Source: Thermoplasmata archaeon
GTDB taxonomy: Archaea; Thermoplasmatota; Thermoplasmata; Lutacidiplasmatales; UBA184
Direction: 5' to 3'
Assembly: GCA_022750055.1 (NCBI GenBank)
Contig: JAKIWL010000001.1
Coordinates: 310,001 to 374,000 of the forward strand
DNA length: 64,000 bases
Shown: positions 22,593 to 30,494 of the stretch, piece by piece
Layout: every line of letters starts with the position of its first letter
Position numbering within the stretch: position 1 is the first letter of the stretch
The notes under the pieces: model-generated
The model's database searches: none
What the model was told of the DNA's origin: nothing
The model's input: only the letters and a program-made list of their open reading frames with translations
Position numbers and translations under genes: made by a program

Positions 22593-23852
22593 TTACTCCG
22601 TATCGTGGATCTCTAGCACGTCGAGGAATTCGACCGTGACGGGGGCGCCGATGAGACCGGCCAGGTTCGGCTCTGTTCGGCCCCCATCTCCTTCTGCCCA
22701 CTCCTTGATGTACGTGCCGGCCTCGGCGCGCAGGTCGAGCGTGAACCGTCCCTCGGACGCCTCCACGACTCGCGCGTGACGGATTCGCCGCGACCGGATG
22801 AGGTCGGACCGTCGGTGCGCGACGCGGGTCGGCGTCCGCTGGGCGATCGCTCGGCCCGTCACGAAGGACAGGGCCTCATTAATCTTTGCCACCGGCACGT
22901 CGGCCCGGACCCCCACCCGGTAGCTCTTCTCGGGGGTGGCCTCCTTCACTCGGAGGACGTCGGCGGGGCCCGCGAGAACGGGTTCGAGGATCTCGACGCG
23001 GCCCTCCGAGGCGACCTTCGCCCGCTCGCTGAGCGCGATGAGATCCAACGTCCGGACCCTCGGTCGCAGCACCTCCAGTACGAACGGACGCCCCCGGCCG
23101 AGCATGCGGGCATCGATGTCCTCCCGGCCCATCCCGTGGAACCGCGTCCCCTCCCCATGGGTCGTGGCTAGGAACGGGGCCGCGACGAGCTCCTCGACGC
23201 TGGTCGGGTAGGTCTTGCCGGTCCCGGCGCAATGCTCGCAGCCTCGTCCCTCGCACCGTCGGCAGGGCCACCGGGTCTGGGGGATCGACCGGTCGAGCTT
23301 GCGATAGCGGCCGCGCACGTAGATCGGGAGGATCGTGACCTCGACCCGACCGGCCGGGAGGTCCGCGAGCACGACGACCTCGGGATCGAGGGGCCCTCCG
23401 GGGATCCCCGTCGCCGCCTCGATGCGCTTGCCCCACTCCCGATTGAACGCGCCGCGCGCCGCTTCCGCGTGGGTCGCGCCGACCTCCGACCAGATCGTCT
23501 CTTCGCGAGCGAGGATCTCCGGGTCCCATCGCGACCCGCAGGCGAACCGACGGTATTCCAAACCCTCCGTCGCGCGCTGTCCCCTCGAGATCCAGGTCTC
23601 CCAGCGATCGAACGCGCCGCGGCACAGGGCGCACCCCTCCAGGGGGGTGGCCGGGATCGGGCTCCCGATCGCGTTCGCGATCCGTACGGCCCGTTCTGGG
23701 TTCGATAGCCCATGCCCGTGGCGTCCGAACAGCCGACCGAGACATTCTGGGCAAAGTCCGAGCGGCCACGCCTTGCGGGCCGACGCCTCGAGGGTCGCGT
23801 CGATCGGGAAGATCGGGACCCCGTCGGGCGCGGCGGGGGGTTCGACGGTCAT
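22593..23852 (-). CDS. pus10: tRNA pseudouridine synthase Pus10
   Basis: 419 residues. Makes pseudouridine 54 (and often 55) in archaeal tRNA. The N-terminus carries a zinc site (LCPECLGRLFGRHGHG, then EGCALCRGAF) and a second CxxC pair lies near 205-220 (PCRRCEGRGCEHCAGTGKTY). The catalytic Asp is in HGMGREDIDARMLGRGRPF, and the C-terminal AGTYIKEWAEGDGGRTEPNLAG is the conserved end of the synthase fold. First gene of the cluster; an AT-rich patch at 23927-23939 may serve as the promoter for this gene and its divergent neighbour. Confidence 0.93.
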   Translation of the reverse strand: MTVEPPAAPDGVPIFPIDATLEASARKAWPLGLCPECLGRLFGRHGHGLSNPERAVRIANAIGSPIPATPLEGCALCRGAFDRWETWISRGQRATEGLEYRRFACGSRWDPEILAREETIWSEVGATHAEAARGAFNREWGKRIEAATGIPGGPLDPEVVVLADLPAGRVEVTILPIYVRGRYRKLDRSIPQTRWPCRRCEGRGCEHCAGTGKTYPTSVEELVAAPFLATTHGEGTRFHGMGREDIDARMLGRGRPFVLEVLRPRVRTLDLIALSERAKVASEGRVEILEPVLAGPADVLRVKEATPEKSYRVGVRADVPVAKINEALSFVTGRAIAQRTPTRVAHRRSDLIRSRRIRHARVVEASEGRFTLDLRAEAGTYIKEWAEGDGGRTEPNLAGLIGAPVTVEFLDVLEIHDTE

Positions 23853-23926
23853 GGGGCGGGGTTCACCCCGCGCGGGAGATGAGGTTGCCCCCCCTCAGGC
23901 GGAAGCGGGTCGAGTGCGGGGAGCGA

Positions 23927-23939
23927 ATGTATTACGAGG
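23927..23939 (+). promoter_or_regulatory. TATA-like box for the DUF6015-like gene
   Basis: The patch gaatgtattacga lies about 31 bases before the GTG at 23964. Its reverse complement is also TATA-like and may serve pus10 with a longer leader. Confidence 0.45.
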
Positions 23940-23963
23940 TGCGGTTTTCCCTCTCGGGAGTCC

Positions 23964-24368
23964 GTGGCGCAGATCAAGGAGGAGGAACTCCGCCGCGCGA
24001 TCGAGCAGACCCTCGTCGCCCGGGGGAAGATCACCCCCGAGGAGGCCCCGGTCGTCTCCCGGATGGTCCTTGGGTACTTCGGTCTCCACGATAGCGTTCT
24101 CGACAACAAGCTGACGAGCGACGACCGCGACCAGTTCTACCGGTTGGAGGAGGAAGGACTCCTATCGAGCGAGGAGGAGGACGCCACCGTCTCGCGCGGG
24201 AAGACCTGGCGGATCCATTACTGGTTGCTGAAGAAGGACCGCATTCGCGAGGTCGGTCAGCACGGCCCCGCCCCCGCCCCGACCGGCGCCGACCAGGTCT
24301 ACAAGGACATGTCCGAGAGCGAGTGGCGTCGGGGGTCCCCTTCGACGGAATCGCCCCCGGCCCCCTGA
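23964..24368 (+). CDS. DUF6015-like protein
   Basis: 134 residues from a GTG. The N-terminal 100 residues look like a winged-helix-like domain (EEELRRAIEQTLVARGKIT, then VVSRMVLGYFGLHDSVLDNKL, then YRLEEEGLLSSEEEDATVSRGKTWRIHYWLL). The pattern matches the DUF6015 proteins I know from Thermoplasmata. Function is unknown, but the fold suggests a transcription-related role. The tail is Pro/Ser-rich and disordered. The TATA box about 31 bases upstream supports this GTG. Confidence 0.7.
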   Translation: MAQIKEEELRRAIEQTLVARGKITPEEAPVVSRMVLGYFGLHDSVLDNKLTSDDRDQFYRLEEEGLLSSEEEDATVSRGKTWRIHYWLLKKDRIREVGQHGPAPAPTGADQVYKDMSESEWRRGSPSTESPPAP

Positions 24369-24435
24369 CGGGGGAAGGGACTCGGCGGGTCCCCGGTGCG
24401 GAGGGAACGAGCGATCCCCGTCGCGCCCGGTCCGG

Positions 24436-25299
24436 TCAGCGGTTCCCTTGCGTGGCGCCGGGGGGAGGCCGACGGGCGATCGTCGGGGGCCGGTAGCGGG
24501 CCGGGGCGCCCCCCGCGCTCGGGAAGGTGCTCTGGTGGATCACCGTGACCACGTGGTTGATCGCCGCGATCGCGAAGACGACCGCGAGCACGAGTCCGAG
24601 CGCGTCGGCGTAGTTGCCCACTTGGCCCGAGTACCCGAGCGCGAGGGCGACCGAGCCGAGCGAAGCGAGGACGTTGAACGACGAATGCATCGCGACCGCC
24701 AGGAGGTAGTATCCGCCCGATGCCCCGGAGCGACCTTCGACCTTGGAGGCGGCGAACCCGTAGCCGAACATGGCCGTCGAGCTGCCGTGGAGCAGGACGC
24801 TCGAGATGCTCCGGATGAAGATGAGCGTCAGACCGGCCACGAGGCCCCCGACGAGGAACGCCCCGAGTCCATAGAGAAAGGTTTCGAAGAACCCAAACCC
24901 GAGACCGACCGACGCACCGAAGACCGGGCCGTCGGCCACGCTGCCGATCCGATCGCGGTATCGTGCGACGCCGACCGCCTTGAGTCCCTCTTCGACGAAC
25001 GGCGCGATCACGAGAACTAGAAAGAAGGTCCCGGCCGTGGAGTTGCCTTTCAGGAACGAGAACTCGGGCGCCGGATAGGACTTCGACGCGGCGTTGCCGG
25101 CGTCGACCAGGACGACCTCGAGGATCCCTGCGACGATCGTCGCCACGACGGCTCCGAAGGCGAAGAGGGAGAGGACCGTCCCCCACGAGGTTTGACGGTA
25201 GCGCTCGCTCGTGCGGATCCAGGACAGAAAGATGAGCGCCGGGACGAGCGAGGCGAGGATCAGGACGAGCAGGTCCTCGAGGGCGAGCGTCCCGTTCAC
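24436..25299 (-). CDS. PrsW-like intramembrane metalloprotease
   Basis: About 287 residues with eight or so membrane helices. APFVEEGLKAVG supplies the E-E-x-x-K motif, GFGFFETFLYGLG the second conserved Phe-x-x-x-Glu segment, and SSVLLHGSSTAMFGYG plus AVAMHSSFNVLA the His-containing helices, as in PrsW/CAAX-type proteases. Such enzymes cut membrane-embedded regulators or prenylated proteins; the substrate is unknown here. The GTG at 25299 overlaps the upstream dehydrogenase stop (GTGA), so translation is coupled. A longer frame to 25407 lies inside the dehydrogenase and was rejected. The C-terminal tail is Pro/Arg-rich. Confidence 0.8.
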   Translation of the reverse strand: MNGTLALEDLLVLILASLVPALIFLSWIRTSERYRQTSWGTVLSLFAFGAVVATIVAGILEVVLVDAGNAASKSYPAPEFSFLKGNSTAGTFFLVLVIAPFVEEGLKAVGVARYRDRIGSVADGPVFGASVGLGFGFFETFLYGLGAFLVGGLVAGLTLIFIRSISSVLLHGSSTAMFGYGFAASKVEGRSGASGGYYLLAVAMHSSFNVLASLGSVALALGYSGQVGNYADALGLVLAVVFAIAAINHVVTVIHQSTFPSAGGAPARYRPPTIARRPPPGATQGNR

Positions 25300-26225
25300 G
25301 GGGCCGGGCCCCCGTCCGGTCGGGCGCGGCCCGGGTAGGTGTAGAACCCTTCGCCGCTCTTCCGCCCGAGATGGCCCGCCTCCACCATGGAGCGTAGGAG
25401 CGGACACGCGCGGTACTTCGGGTCCTTGAACCCCTCCCAGAGGATGTCGAGGATGGACAGAGCGGTGTCGAGCCCGACCAGGTCGGCGAGCTCGAGCGGT
25501 CCCATCGGATGGTTGAAGCCGAGCTTGTAGGCCGCGTCGAGGTCTTCTTTCGTCGCGGTCCCCTCATAGAGCATCCACGCCGCCTCGTTCAGGAGCACGG
25601 CGAGGGCGCGTGTCGTCACGAACCCCGGAGTATCCCGGGACAGCACCACGGTCTTGCCTAGGCGCTCGGCGAACGAGCGGCCCCGCGCCACCACCTCCGG
25701 GCGCGTCGTGAGTCCCGGTATCAGCTCCACGAGTTGCATGCGCAGGACCGGATTGAAGAAGTGCAGTCCCACGGCACGCCCCGGATCCTTCAGGACTGCA
25801 GCGATGCTGGTGACCGGAAGGCTCGAGGTGTTCGTCGCCAGGATGGCGGTCGGGTTGACCGCCCCGTCGAGTTCTCGGAAGAGGTCGCGCTTGAGCGTGA
25901 GCTTCTCCGGAGCGGCCTCGATCACGATCTGGGCCGAATCGGCTCGTCGCAGGCCGATCGCGACGTCGATGTTGCGGAGGGCCTCCTCCCGGTCGGCCGA
26001 GCTGATCGCCTGGTGTTCGACCGCTCCATCGAGTGCGTGGCGCGCCCGTCCGAGACCCGCCTGCGCGAGCTCCTCCGTCACGTCTTCCAGGGTAACCGCG
26101 TACCCGTGCAGCGCGGCCTCCGCGGCGATCCCGCTCCCCATGATCCCGGCCCCGACGACGAAGACCCGTTCCCGGATCGAACGGCGCGGGTCGCTCGAGG
26201 CGCTCTCCGGAACGAGCCCGTTCAT
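25296..26225 (-). CDS. 3-hydroxyacyl-CoA dehydrogenase, NAD-dependent
   Basis: About 309 residues from the ATG at 26225. Oxidises or reduces 3-hydroxyacyl-CoA with NAD in fatty-acid or hydroxybutyryl-CoA metabolism. The Rossmann motif is VVGAGIMGSGIAAEAALHG, followed by TNTSSLPVT and the catalytic HFFNPVLRMQLVELI; the C-terminal domain has GFNHPMGPLELADLVGLDT. Size fits the stand-alone enzyme without a crotonase domain. The start overlaps the upstream thiolase-type gene stop (ATGA). The reading frame extends 83 codons further upstream, but that part is the thiolase gene in another frame. Confidence 0.92.
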   Translation of the reverse strand: MNGLVPESASSDPRRSIRERVFVVGAGIMGSGIAAEAALHGYAVTLEDVTEELAQAGLGRARHALDGAVEHQAISSADREEALRNIDVAIGLRRADSAQIVIEAAPEKLTLKRDLFRELDGAVNPTAILATNTSSLPVTSIAAVLKDPGRAVGLHFFNPVLRMQLVELIPGLTTRPEVVARGRSFAERLGKTVVLSRDTPGFVTTRALAVLLNEAAWMLYEGTATKEDLDAAYKLGFNHPMGPLELADLVGLDTALSILDILWEGFKDPKYRACPLLRSMVEAGHLGRKSGEGFYTYPGRARPDGGPAP

Positions 26226-27193
26226 GCGATCACGTCGAGCCCGGATCGGGCCGCCTCCCGACGGTACTCGCACGATCGGCAGAGTGCGTGAGCCGACGGC
26301 TCCCCGCAGGAGCGGCACCGACCGGGGGCGCCCTCCCCTCCGAAACCCTCCAGGAGGCCCGCGATCCGGTCCCGGGTCCTGAGCAGGGCCTGTCGGGTGC
26401 CTGGGCGAGCCTCCTCGAGCTCCCAGACGATCTCCCGAAACCGATTGCGCTCCGCGGCGTCCGCGTGGGGGCATTCAGAGTGGTCGAATGGAAGACCCGC
26501 CGCTTGGGCGAACGCGTAGACCTCTCGTTCCGGCACGGCAGCCAGGGGCGCGATCCGAGGAACGAGGCCGGGTTGCCTGTGTCGATGCGGGGCCATGCGA
26601 CCGAGTCGTTCCACCTCTCCGCGGGCGAGGTTCATCAGGACCGTCTGGGCAAGGTCGTCGAGGTTGAATCCCAGGACCAGGAGGTCGGCGGAGGCCGCCC
26701 GGGCCGCGCGGTTCAACAATCCGCGCCGCCATACCCCGCAAAAGGAACACGGGATCGTCGAGGGAAGTGCCCGAGCGGCGTCGTCGGTCGTCGTCCCCAG
26801 CTCCTCCCGGGCGTGGACGACCCGATGCTCGACTCCCAGTCGCTCGCAAAGTTCGGCCGCGCGGGCCAACGTGGAGGCTCGGTATCCGGCGATCCCCTCA
26901 TCGACGCTGACCGCGACCACGCGCACCGTCGGTCGGCGGGAAAAGTAGCGATGGGTCAGGGCCAGCGCGGCCGCGGAGTCCTTCCCGCCGGAGAGCGCCA
27001 CGGCGACGACGCCGCCCCGGAACCTCGGAGCCTGCCGGTGCAGTTCCCGGCGGCTACGGTCCCAGACGGTGTCGCCTAGATGCGCCTCGCACAGGTGGTC
27101 GTGCGCGTACGGTCGGTCAATGGCCGCCTCCTGAGGGCAGCGCGCGCATTGCATGCGACCCCGAAAACGGTCGGGTACCTTAGGAAATCGCAC
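26222..27193 (-). CDS. TtuA/Ncs6-type tRNA 2-thiolation enzyme
   Basis: 323 residues. This family activates a tRNA uridine with ATP and inserts sulfur (TtuA at U54, Ncs6 at U34). The PP-loop is ALSGGKDSAAAL near 66; CSFCGVWRR near 150 carries the catalytic Cys pair. Zinc knuckles occur at the N-terminus (CARCPQ with CEAHL) and C-terminus (CRSCGE with CRSCEY), as in TtuA. Which uridine is modified cannot be decided here. The GTG at 27193 lies 28 bases from the symmetrical promoter at 27215-27227, supporting a leaderless start; an ATG at 27154 is the alternative. First gene of a three-gene overlapping unit. Confidence 0.85.
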   Translation of the reverse strand: MRFPKVPDRFRGRMQCARCPQEAAIDRPYAHDHLCEAHLGDTVWDRSRRELHRQAPRFRGGVVAVALSGGKDSAAALALTHRYFSRRPTVRVVAVSVDEGIAGYRASTLARAAELCERLGVEHRVVHAREELGTTTDDAARALPSTIPCSFCGVWRRGLLNRAARAASADLLVLGFNLDDLAQTVLMNLARGEVERLGRMAPHRHRQPGLVPRIAPLAAVPEREVYAFAQAAGLPFDHSECPHADAAERNRFREIVWELEEARPGTRQALLRTRDRIAGLLEGFGGEGAPGRCRSCGEPSAHALCRSCEYRREAARSGLDVIA

Positions 27194-27214
27194 GGAGCGT
27201 GCCGATGAACCCCA

Positions 27215-27227
27215 CCCTTAATTAGGG
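27215..27227. promoter_or_regulatory. symmetrical bidirectional TATA element
   Basis: The near-palindrome ccc-ttaatta-ggg is the only AT-rich patch between two divergent genes. Its centre is 28 bases from the GTG at 27193 (minus) and 30 bases from the ATG at 27251 (plus), the spacing expected for leaderless transcripts in both directions. Confidence 0.65.
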
Positions 27228-27250
27228 CCATCCCGGCCCAGCGATAGCCG

Positions 27251-28168
27251 ATGGCCTCTTCGGCTCACCCACGGCTTCGCGGCAGCGTTTCGCTCCGCCC
27301 ACCGTCGTCGGGCGCGACCGATGGGGCGGGACCGCCTCCGTTCTCCGTCGACGCGGTGGTCGAGCGGTTCCAGCGCATGCTCCGGGCCAAGGAGCGAAGC
27401 CCGTGCACGGTCAAGCAATACGGGCACATCGCGCGCACCTTCCTCACGCACGCGAGAAAGCCGCTCGACGAGGTGAACCGGCGCGACCTCGAGGCGTTCC
27501 GGGAGTACCTCGTCCTCGAACGTCACTATTCGAAGAACTCGCTCTACATCACCGTCCGCGGGCTCACCTGCCTGTGTCGGAGTTTCGGCCTCGACGCGGC
27601 CGAGGGGTTCGAGGCACCGCGACGGCCCGAGCGCCTACCGCACTATCTCTCGGAGGAGGAGACCCACCGGCTCTTCGAGGTCGCCCGCAAGTCGCCGCGG
27701 GACAACGCGATCCTCCACGTTCTCGCGTTCGGGGGACTCCGGGTGAGCGAGCTCTGCCGGATCCAGCTCGAGGACGTCGAGTTCGACCGGAACGTCCTGC
27801 ACGTCCGCTCCGGGAAGGGCGACAAGGATCGCGAGGTCGTGATCGAGGACCGCACTCGGGGTGCCCTGGACCGATATCTCGCCGAACGGACCCTCGCCGG
27901 GGTGGGGAGCTCCCGCCTCTTCCCGATCGAGCCGGTCACGGTCGAACGGATGGTACGCAAGACCGCCGCCTCCGCCGAGATCGGGCGGAAGGTGACCCCG
28001 CACATGCTTCGGCACACGCTCGCCACCGCGCTCCTGAGCCGAGGATGTGATATTCGATACATCCAGAAGCTGCTCGGACACGCCTCGGTGGCGACGACGC
28101 AGATCTACACCCACGTCGACACCCAGGCGCTTCGGGAAGCCTACCAGCGGGCGAAGCCGGAGTATTAA
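27251..28168 (+). CDS. xerA: tyrosine recombinase, XerA-type
   Basis: 305 residues. Site-specific recombinase that resolves chromosome dimers in archaea. The N-terminal core-binding SAM-like domain covers about 30-120. The catalytic set is visible: Arg in GGLRVSELCR, Lys in SGKGDKDRE, HMLRHTLATALL (His-x-x-Arg), LGHASVATTQIYTHV (His and nucleophilic Tyr). Length and context (not beside attachment repeats or phage genes) favour the housekeeping XerA over an integrative element integrase. A leaderless start 30 bases from the bidirectional promoter supports the ATG at 27251. Confidence 0.9.
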   Translation: MASSAHPRLRGSVSLRPPSSGATDGAGPPPFSVDAVVERFQRMLRAKERSPCTVKQYGHIARTFLTHARKPLDEVNRRDLEAFREYLVLERHYSKNSLYITVRGLTCLCRSFGLDAAEGFEAPRRPERLPHYLSEEETHRLFEVARKSPRDNAILHVLAFGGLRVSELCRIQLEDVEFDRNVLHVRSGKGDKDREVVIEDRTRGALDRYLAERTLAGVGSSRLFPIEPVTVERMVRKTAASAEIGRKVTPHMLRHTLATALLSRGCDIRYIQKLLGHASVATTQIYTHVDTQALREAYQRAKPEY

Positions 28169-28191
28169 CAAGCGGACGGCCTCCTCGGCCT

Positions 28192-29379
28192 GTGTCGGCG
28201 AAGGCCGAGGTGCTGGTCCTCGGGGCCGGGATCGCGGGCTGTGCCCTCGCCCACCACCTGGTACTACGCAATGGGGGGCCGGTCGTCGTCTACGACCCCC
28301 GGACGCCCTCGGCGGGCGCCACCGGCCGAGCGGCTGGCATCGTCACCGAGCAGCTCTGGAACCGCTGGGATGTCGAGGTCACGCGCGAATCGAAGGAACA
28401 GTACGCCGCCCTTGCCGACCGAGGAGACCCGAGCGCCTACACCGTCAACGGATTCGTCCGATGGGCGCATCAGCCCGACGCGATCGCCTCGCTCGAGGCA
28501 TCGATCCGGCGATTGCGAAACTGGGGCGTCCAGATCGAGGAGCTCGACCCGGTCCGGTTGGCAGAACGGGTGCCGTGGGGCCGATTCGACGAGGGGGTCC
28601 GTTCGGTGTTCAGCCCGACCGATTCGATCGTGGACCCGAGTGCTCTGAACGATCTCTTCACCGCCTCCGCGCGGCGCGGAGGAGCCGAATTCGTGACGGG
28701 GGTGCCCATGCGCTCCCTTCGGTGGAGCTCGGGAGCCTGGGAGGCCATGGCGGGGTCGCAGCCCTTGCGCGGCCGTCGTCTCGTGGTCGCCGCCGGCGCG
28801 TGGTCGAAACGGATCCTCGAGGGGATAGACCATCCCCTTCCGTTGGCCCCCTACCGTACCCACGCCGCGTTGTTGCGTCCTCCCTCGGGGGTAGCCTCGT
28901 TCCCCTCCGTGCATGACATCGAGACCGACGTCTACGCCCGGCCGGAGTCGAACGGCCGCGTCCTCGCGGGGGACGGTACCCAGCTGGTGGAGGTCGACCC
29001 GGAGACGGTCCCGTCCGGCGCGGATCCAACCTTCGTCTCCGACCTGGCCGCGACGATCGAAGTCCGGTTCCCGGGTTGGGCCAACGCCGAGCTCCTACGG
29101 GCTTGGACGGGGGTATGCACGGCCACGCCGGACCGTCGCCCTCTCGTGGGGCCAGTCCCGGGGTCGGACGCCCTGTTGGTGTTGTCCGGGTTCAATGGAT
29201 TCGGCGTGATGCGAGCGGGAGGAGTGGCCCGTCGACTCGCCGAGTGGATGACCTCGGGCGGGGGCCGAGAGACCGAGCGGCTCGAGCCCGTCCTTCCCCG
29301 CCGGTTTCCGCAGGGAGCCCCGCCGTTCCGACCCCGTCCTGGATTCACCGTGGACGACGGGATCGCTCCCCGGTTCTGA
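28192..29379 (+). CDS. FAD-dependent amine/amino-acid oxidoreductase (DAO family)
   Basis: 395 residues from a GTG. The N-terminus has the FAD-binding VLVLGAGIAGCALAHHL and the second DAO-type motif SAGATGRAAGIVT. Near the C-terminus TPDRRPLVGPVPGSDALLVLSGFNGFGV is the conserved flavin-closing segment. Enzymes in this family oxidise glycine, sarcosine, proline or glycerol-3-phosphate; the substrate cannot be assigned. It lies 23 bases after xerA on the same strand and may be co-transcribed. Confidence 0.85.
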   Translation: MSAKAEVLVLGAGIAGCALAHHLVLRNGGPVVVYDPRTPSAGATGRAAGIVTEQLWNRWDVEVTRESKEQYAALADRGDPSAYTVNGFVRWAHQPDAIASLEASIRRLRNWGVQIEELDPVRLAERVPWGRFDEGVRSVFSPTDSIVDPSALNDLFTASARRGGAEFVTGVPMRSLRWSSGAWEAMAGSQPLRGRRLVVAAGAWSKRILEGIDHPLPLAPYRTHAALLRPPSGVASFPSVHDIETDVYARPESNGRVLAGDGTQLVEVDPETVPSGADPTFVSDLAATIEVRFPGWANAELLRAWTGVCTATPDRRPLVGPVPGSDALLVLSGFNGFGVMRAGGVARRLAEWMTSGGGRETERLEPVLPRRFPQGAPPFRPRPGFTVDDGIAPRF

Positions 29380-29425
29380 ATTCGGTCTTCCGAGAGCCTT
29401 CCGAAGCCGCACGCAGAAGAGGTGA

Positions 29426-30367
29426 CTAGCCGCGCCCTTCGGTCGAGACGGGGGAACGGATCCGTTCCAGCTTGGCCATGAACTCGACGCCCTCCCCGGT
29501 CTTCATCGGGCGGCCATCCTCCCGAGTCAGCGGAAGGCCCGCCTTGGCGCATGCCGTGACCGGGTCGGCGCCGTCCAGCAGAGCGCGGACCGCGATCCGT
29601 TCTGGGCGGCTCAGCGTCAGTCCCTCCAGCGCGAAGTCCTCGAACGCCTCGTACGCCACCGGGGCAACGGCTCGCGCCACCCCGGCCATGGCGGCGGCGT
29701 AGCGCCGTATCTCCTCCTGGGAGTGCGGGTCTAGGCGTAGGGACAGGAAGTGGAACAGGTTCCACAGGTCGATCTTCCAGTACCATTCGGTGTAGTAGGC
29801 GAGCGGAAGAAGGAGGCGGGCGGTCTCCCGGGCGATGCCTGCCTCCAACGCGGTCTGATAGGATCGGTAGGCTTCCTGGGAGATCCGGTCGAGGTCCGAG
29901 CGGAATCGGCCGGCCACCTCCGCGGGCACGGCGTCGCCCCTCCCCTGTCGGTTCGACGTCGATTGCTGTCGGATGTCCTCGATCGGCGGCAGGTCGAACT
30001 CCTCCGGAACGACGCTGAACCTGGCGCTGAATTCATTCAGGTTCGCCGTCCGGTGGCGGACCATCTGTCGGGCGACGTAGATCGGGAGCCGGATCAGGAA
30101 CTTGATCTCGACCATCTCGAACGGGGTGGTGTGCCGGTGGCGCATCAGGTAGCGAATCAGACCGCGGTCGTCCCGAATGCTCTTCGTGCCCTTTCCGTAG
30201 GAGACCCGGGCCGCCTGGACGATGGCCGAATCGTTCCCCATGTAATCGACCAGCACGACGAAACCATGGGAGAGGACCGGAATACGCACCCCGATCCGGC
30301 GATCGGCCTCGGGCACGGTGGGCCGTTCCATCGGCGCGGGTGGTTCCGCGAGGGGGACCGGGTCCAT
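29426..30367 (-). CDS. thyX: flavin-dependent thymidylate synthase
   Basis: 313 residues. Converts dUMP to dTMP using methylene-tetrahydrofolate, FAD and NADPH. The ThyX signature RHRTANLNEFSARF (RHRx7S) is intact near 100, preceded by RHRHTTPFEMVEIKF. The region ARLLLPLAYYTEWYWKIDLWNLFHFLSLRLDPHSQ is split here only to name its family-typical helix. Longer than minimal ThyX, with an extra C-terminal 80 residues ending in EFMAKLERIRSPV. Divergent from metG with 127 bases between starts. The ATG at 30367 is used; ATG at 30331 is possible. Confidence 0.93.
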   Translation of the reverse strand: MDPVPLAEPPAPMERPTVPEADRRIGVRIPVLSHGFVVLVDYMGNDSAIVQAARVSYGKGTKSIRDDRGLIRYLMRHRHTTPFEMVEIKFLIRLPIYVARQMVRHRTANLNEFSARFSVVPEEFDLPPIEDIRQQSTSNRQGRGDAVPAEVAGRFRSDLDRISQEAYRSYQTALEAGIARETARLLLPLAYYTEWYWKIDLWNLFHFLSLRLDPHSQEEIRRYAAAMAGVARAVAPVAYEAFEDFALEGLTLSRPERIAVRALLDGADPVTACAKAGLPLTREDGRPMKTGEGVEFMAKLERIRSPVSTEGRG

Positions 30368-30494
30368 CGAACCGGGAGCGGCGAGGCCGTTTAAACGAAG
30401 AGGGTCCGGGCGGCTCGACCGTCGTCTCGGAGCAGGGTTTCTTCCCGAGGCAACTGTTTTGGGCGCGACCCTGGTGAGCGGGCCCGGAGGAACG

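Noticed and set aside
27251-28168. Tyrosine recombinase considered as integrase of a mobile element
   Set aside because: No attachment repeats, tRNA target or phage-like genes adjoin it; context and length fit the housekeeping XerA.
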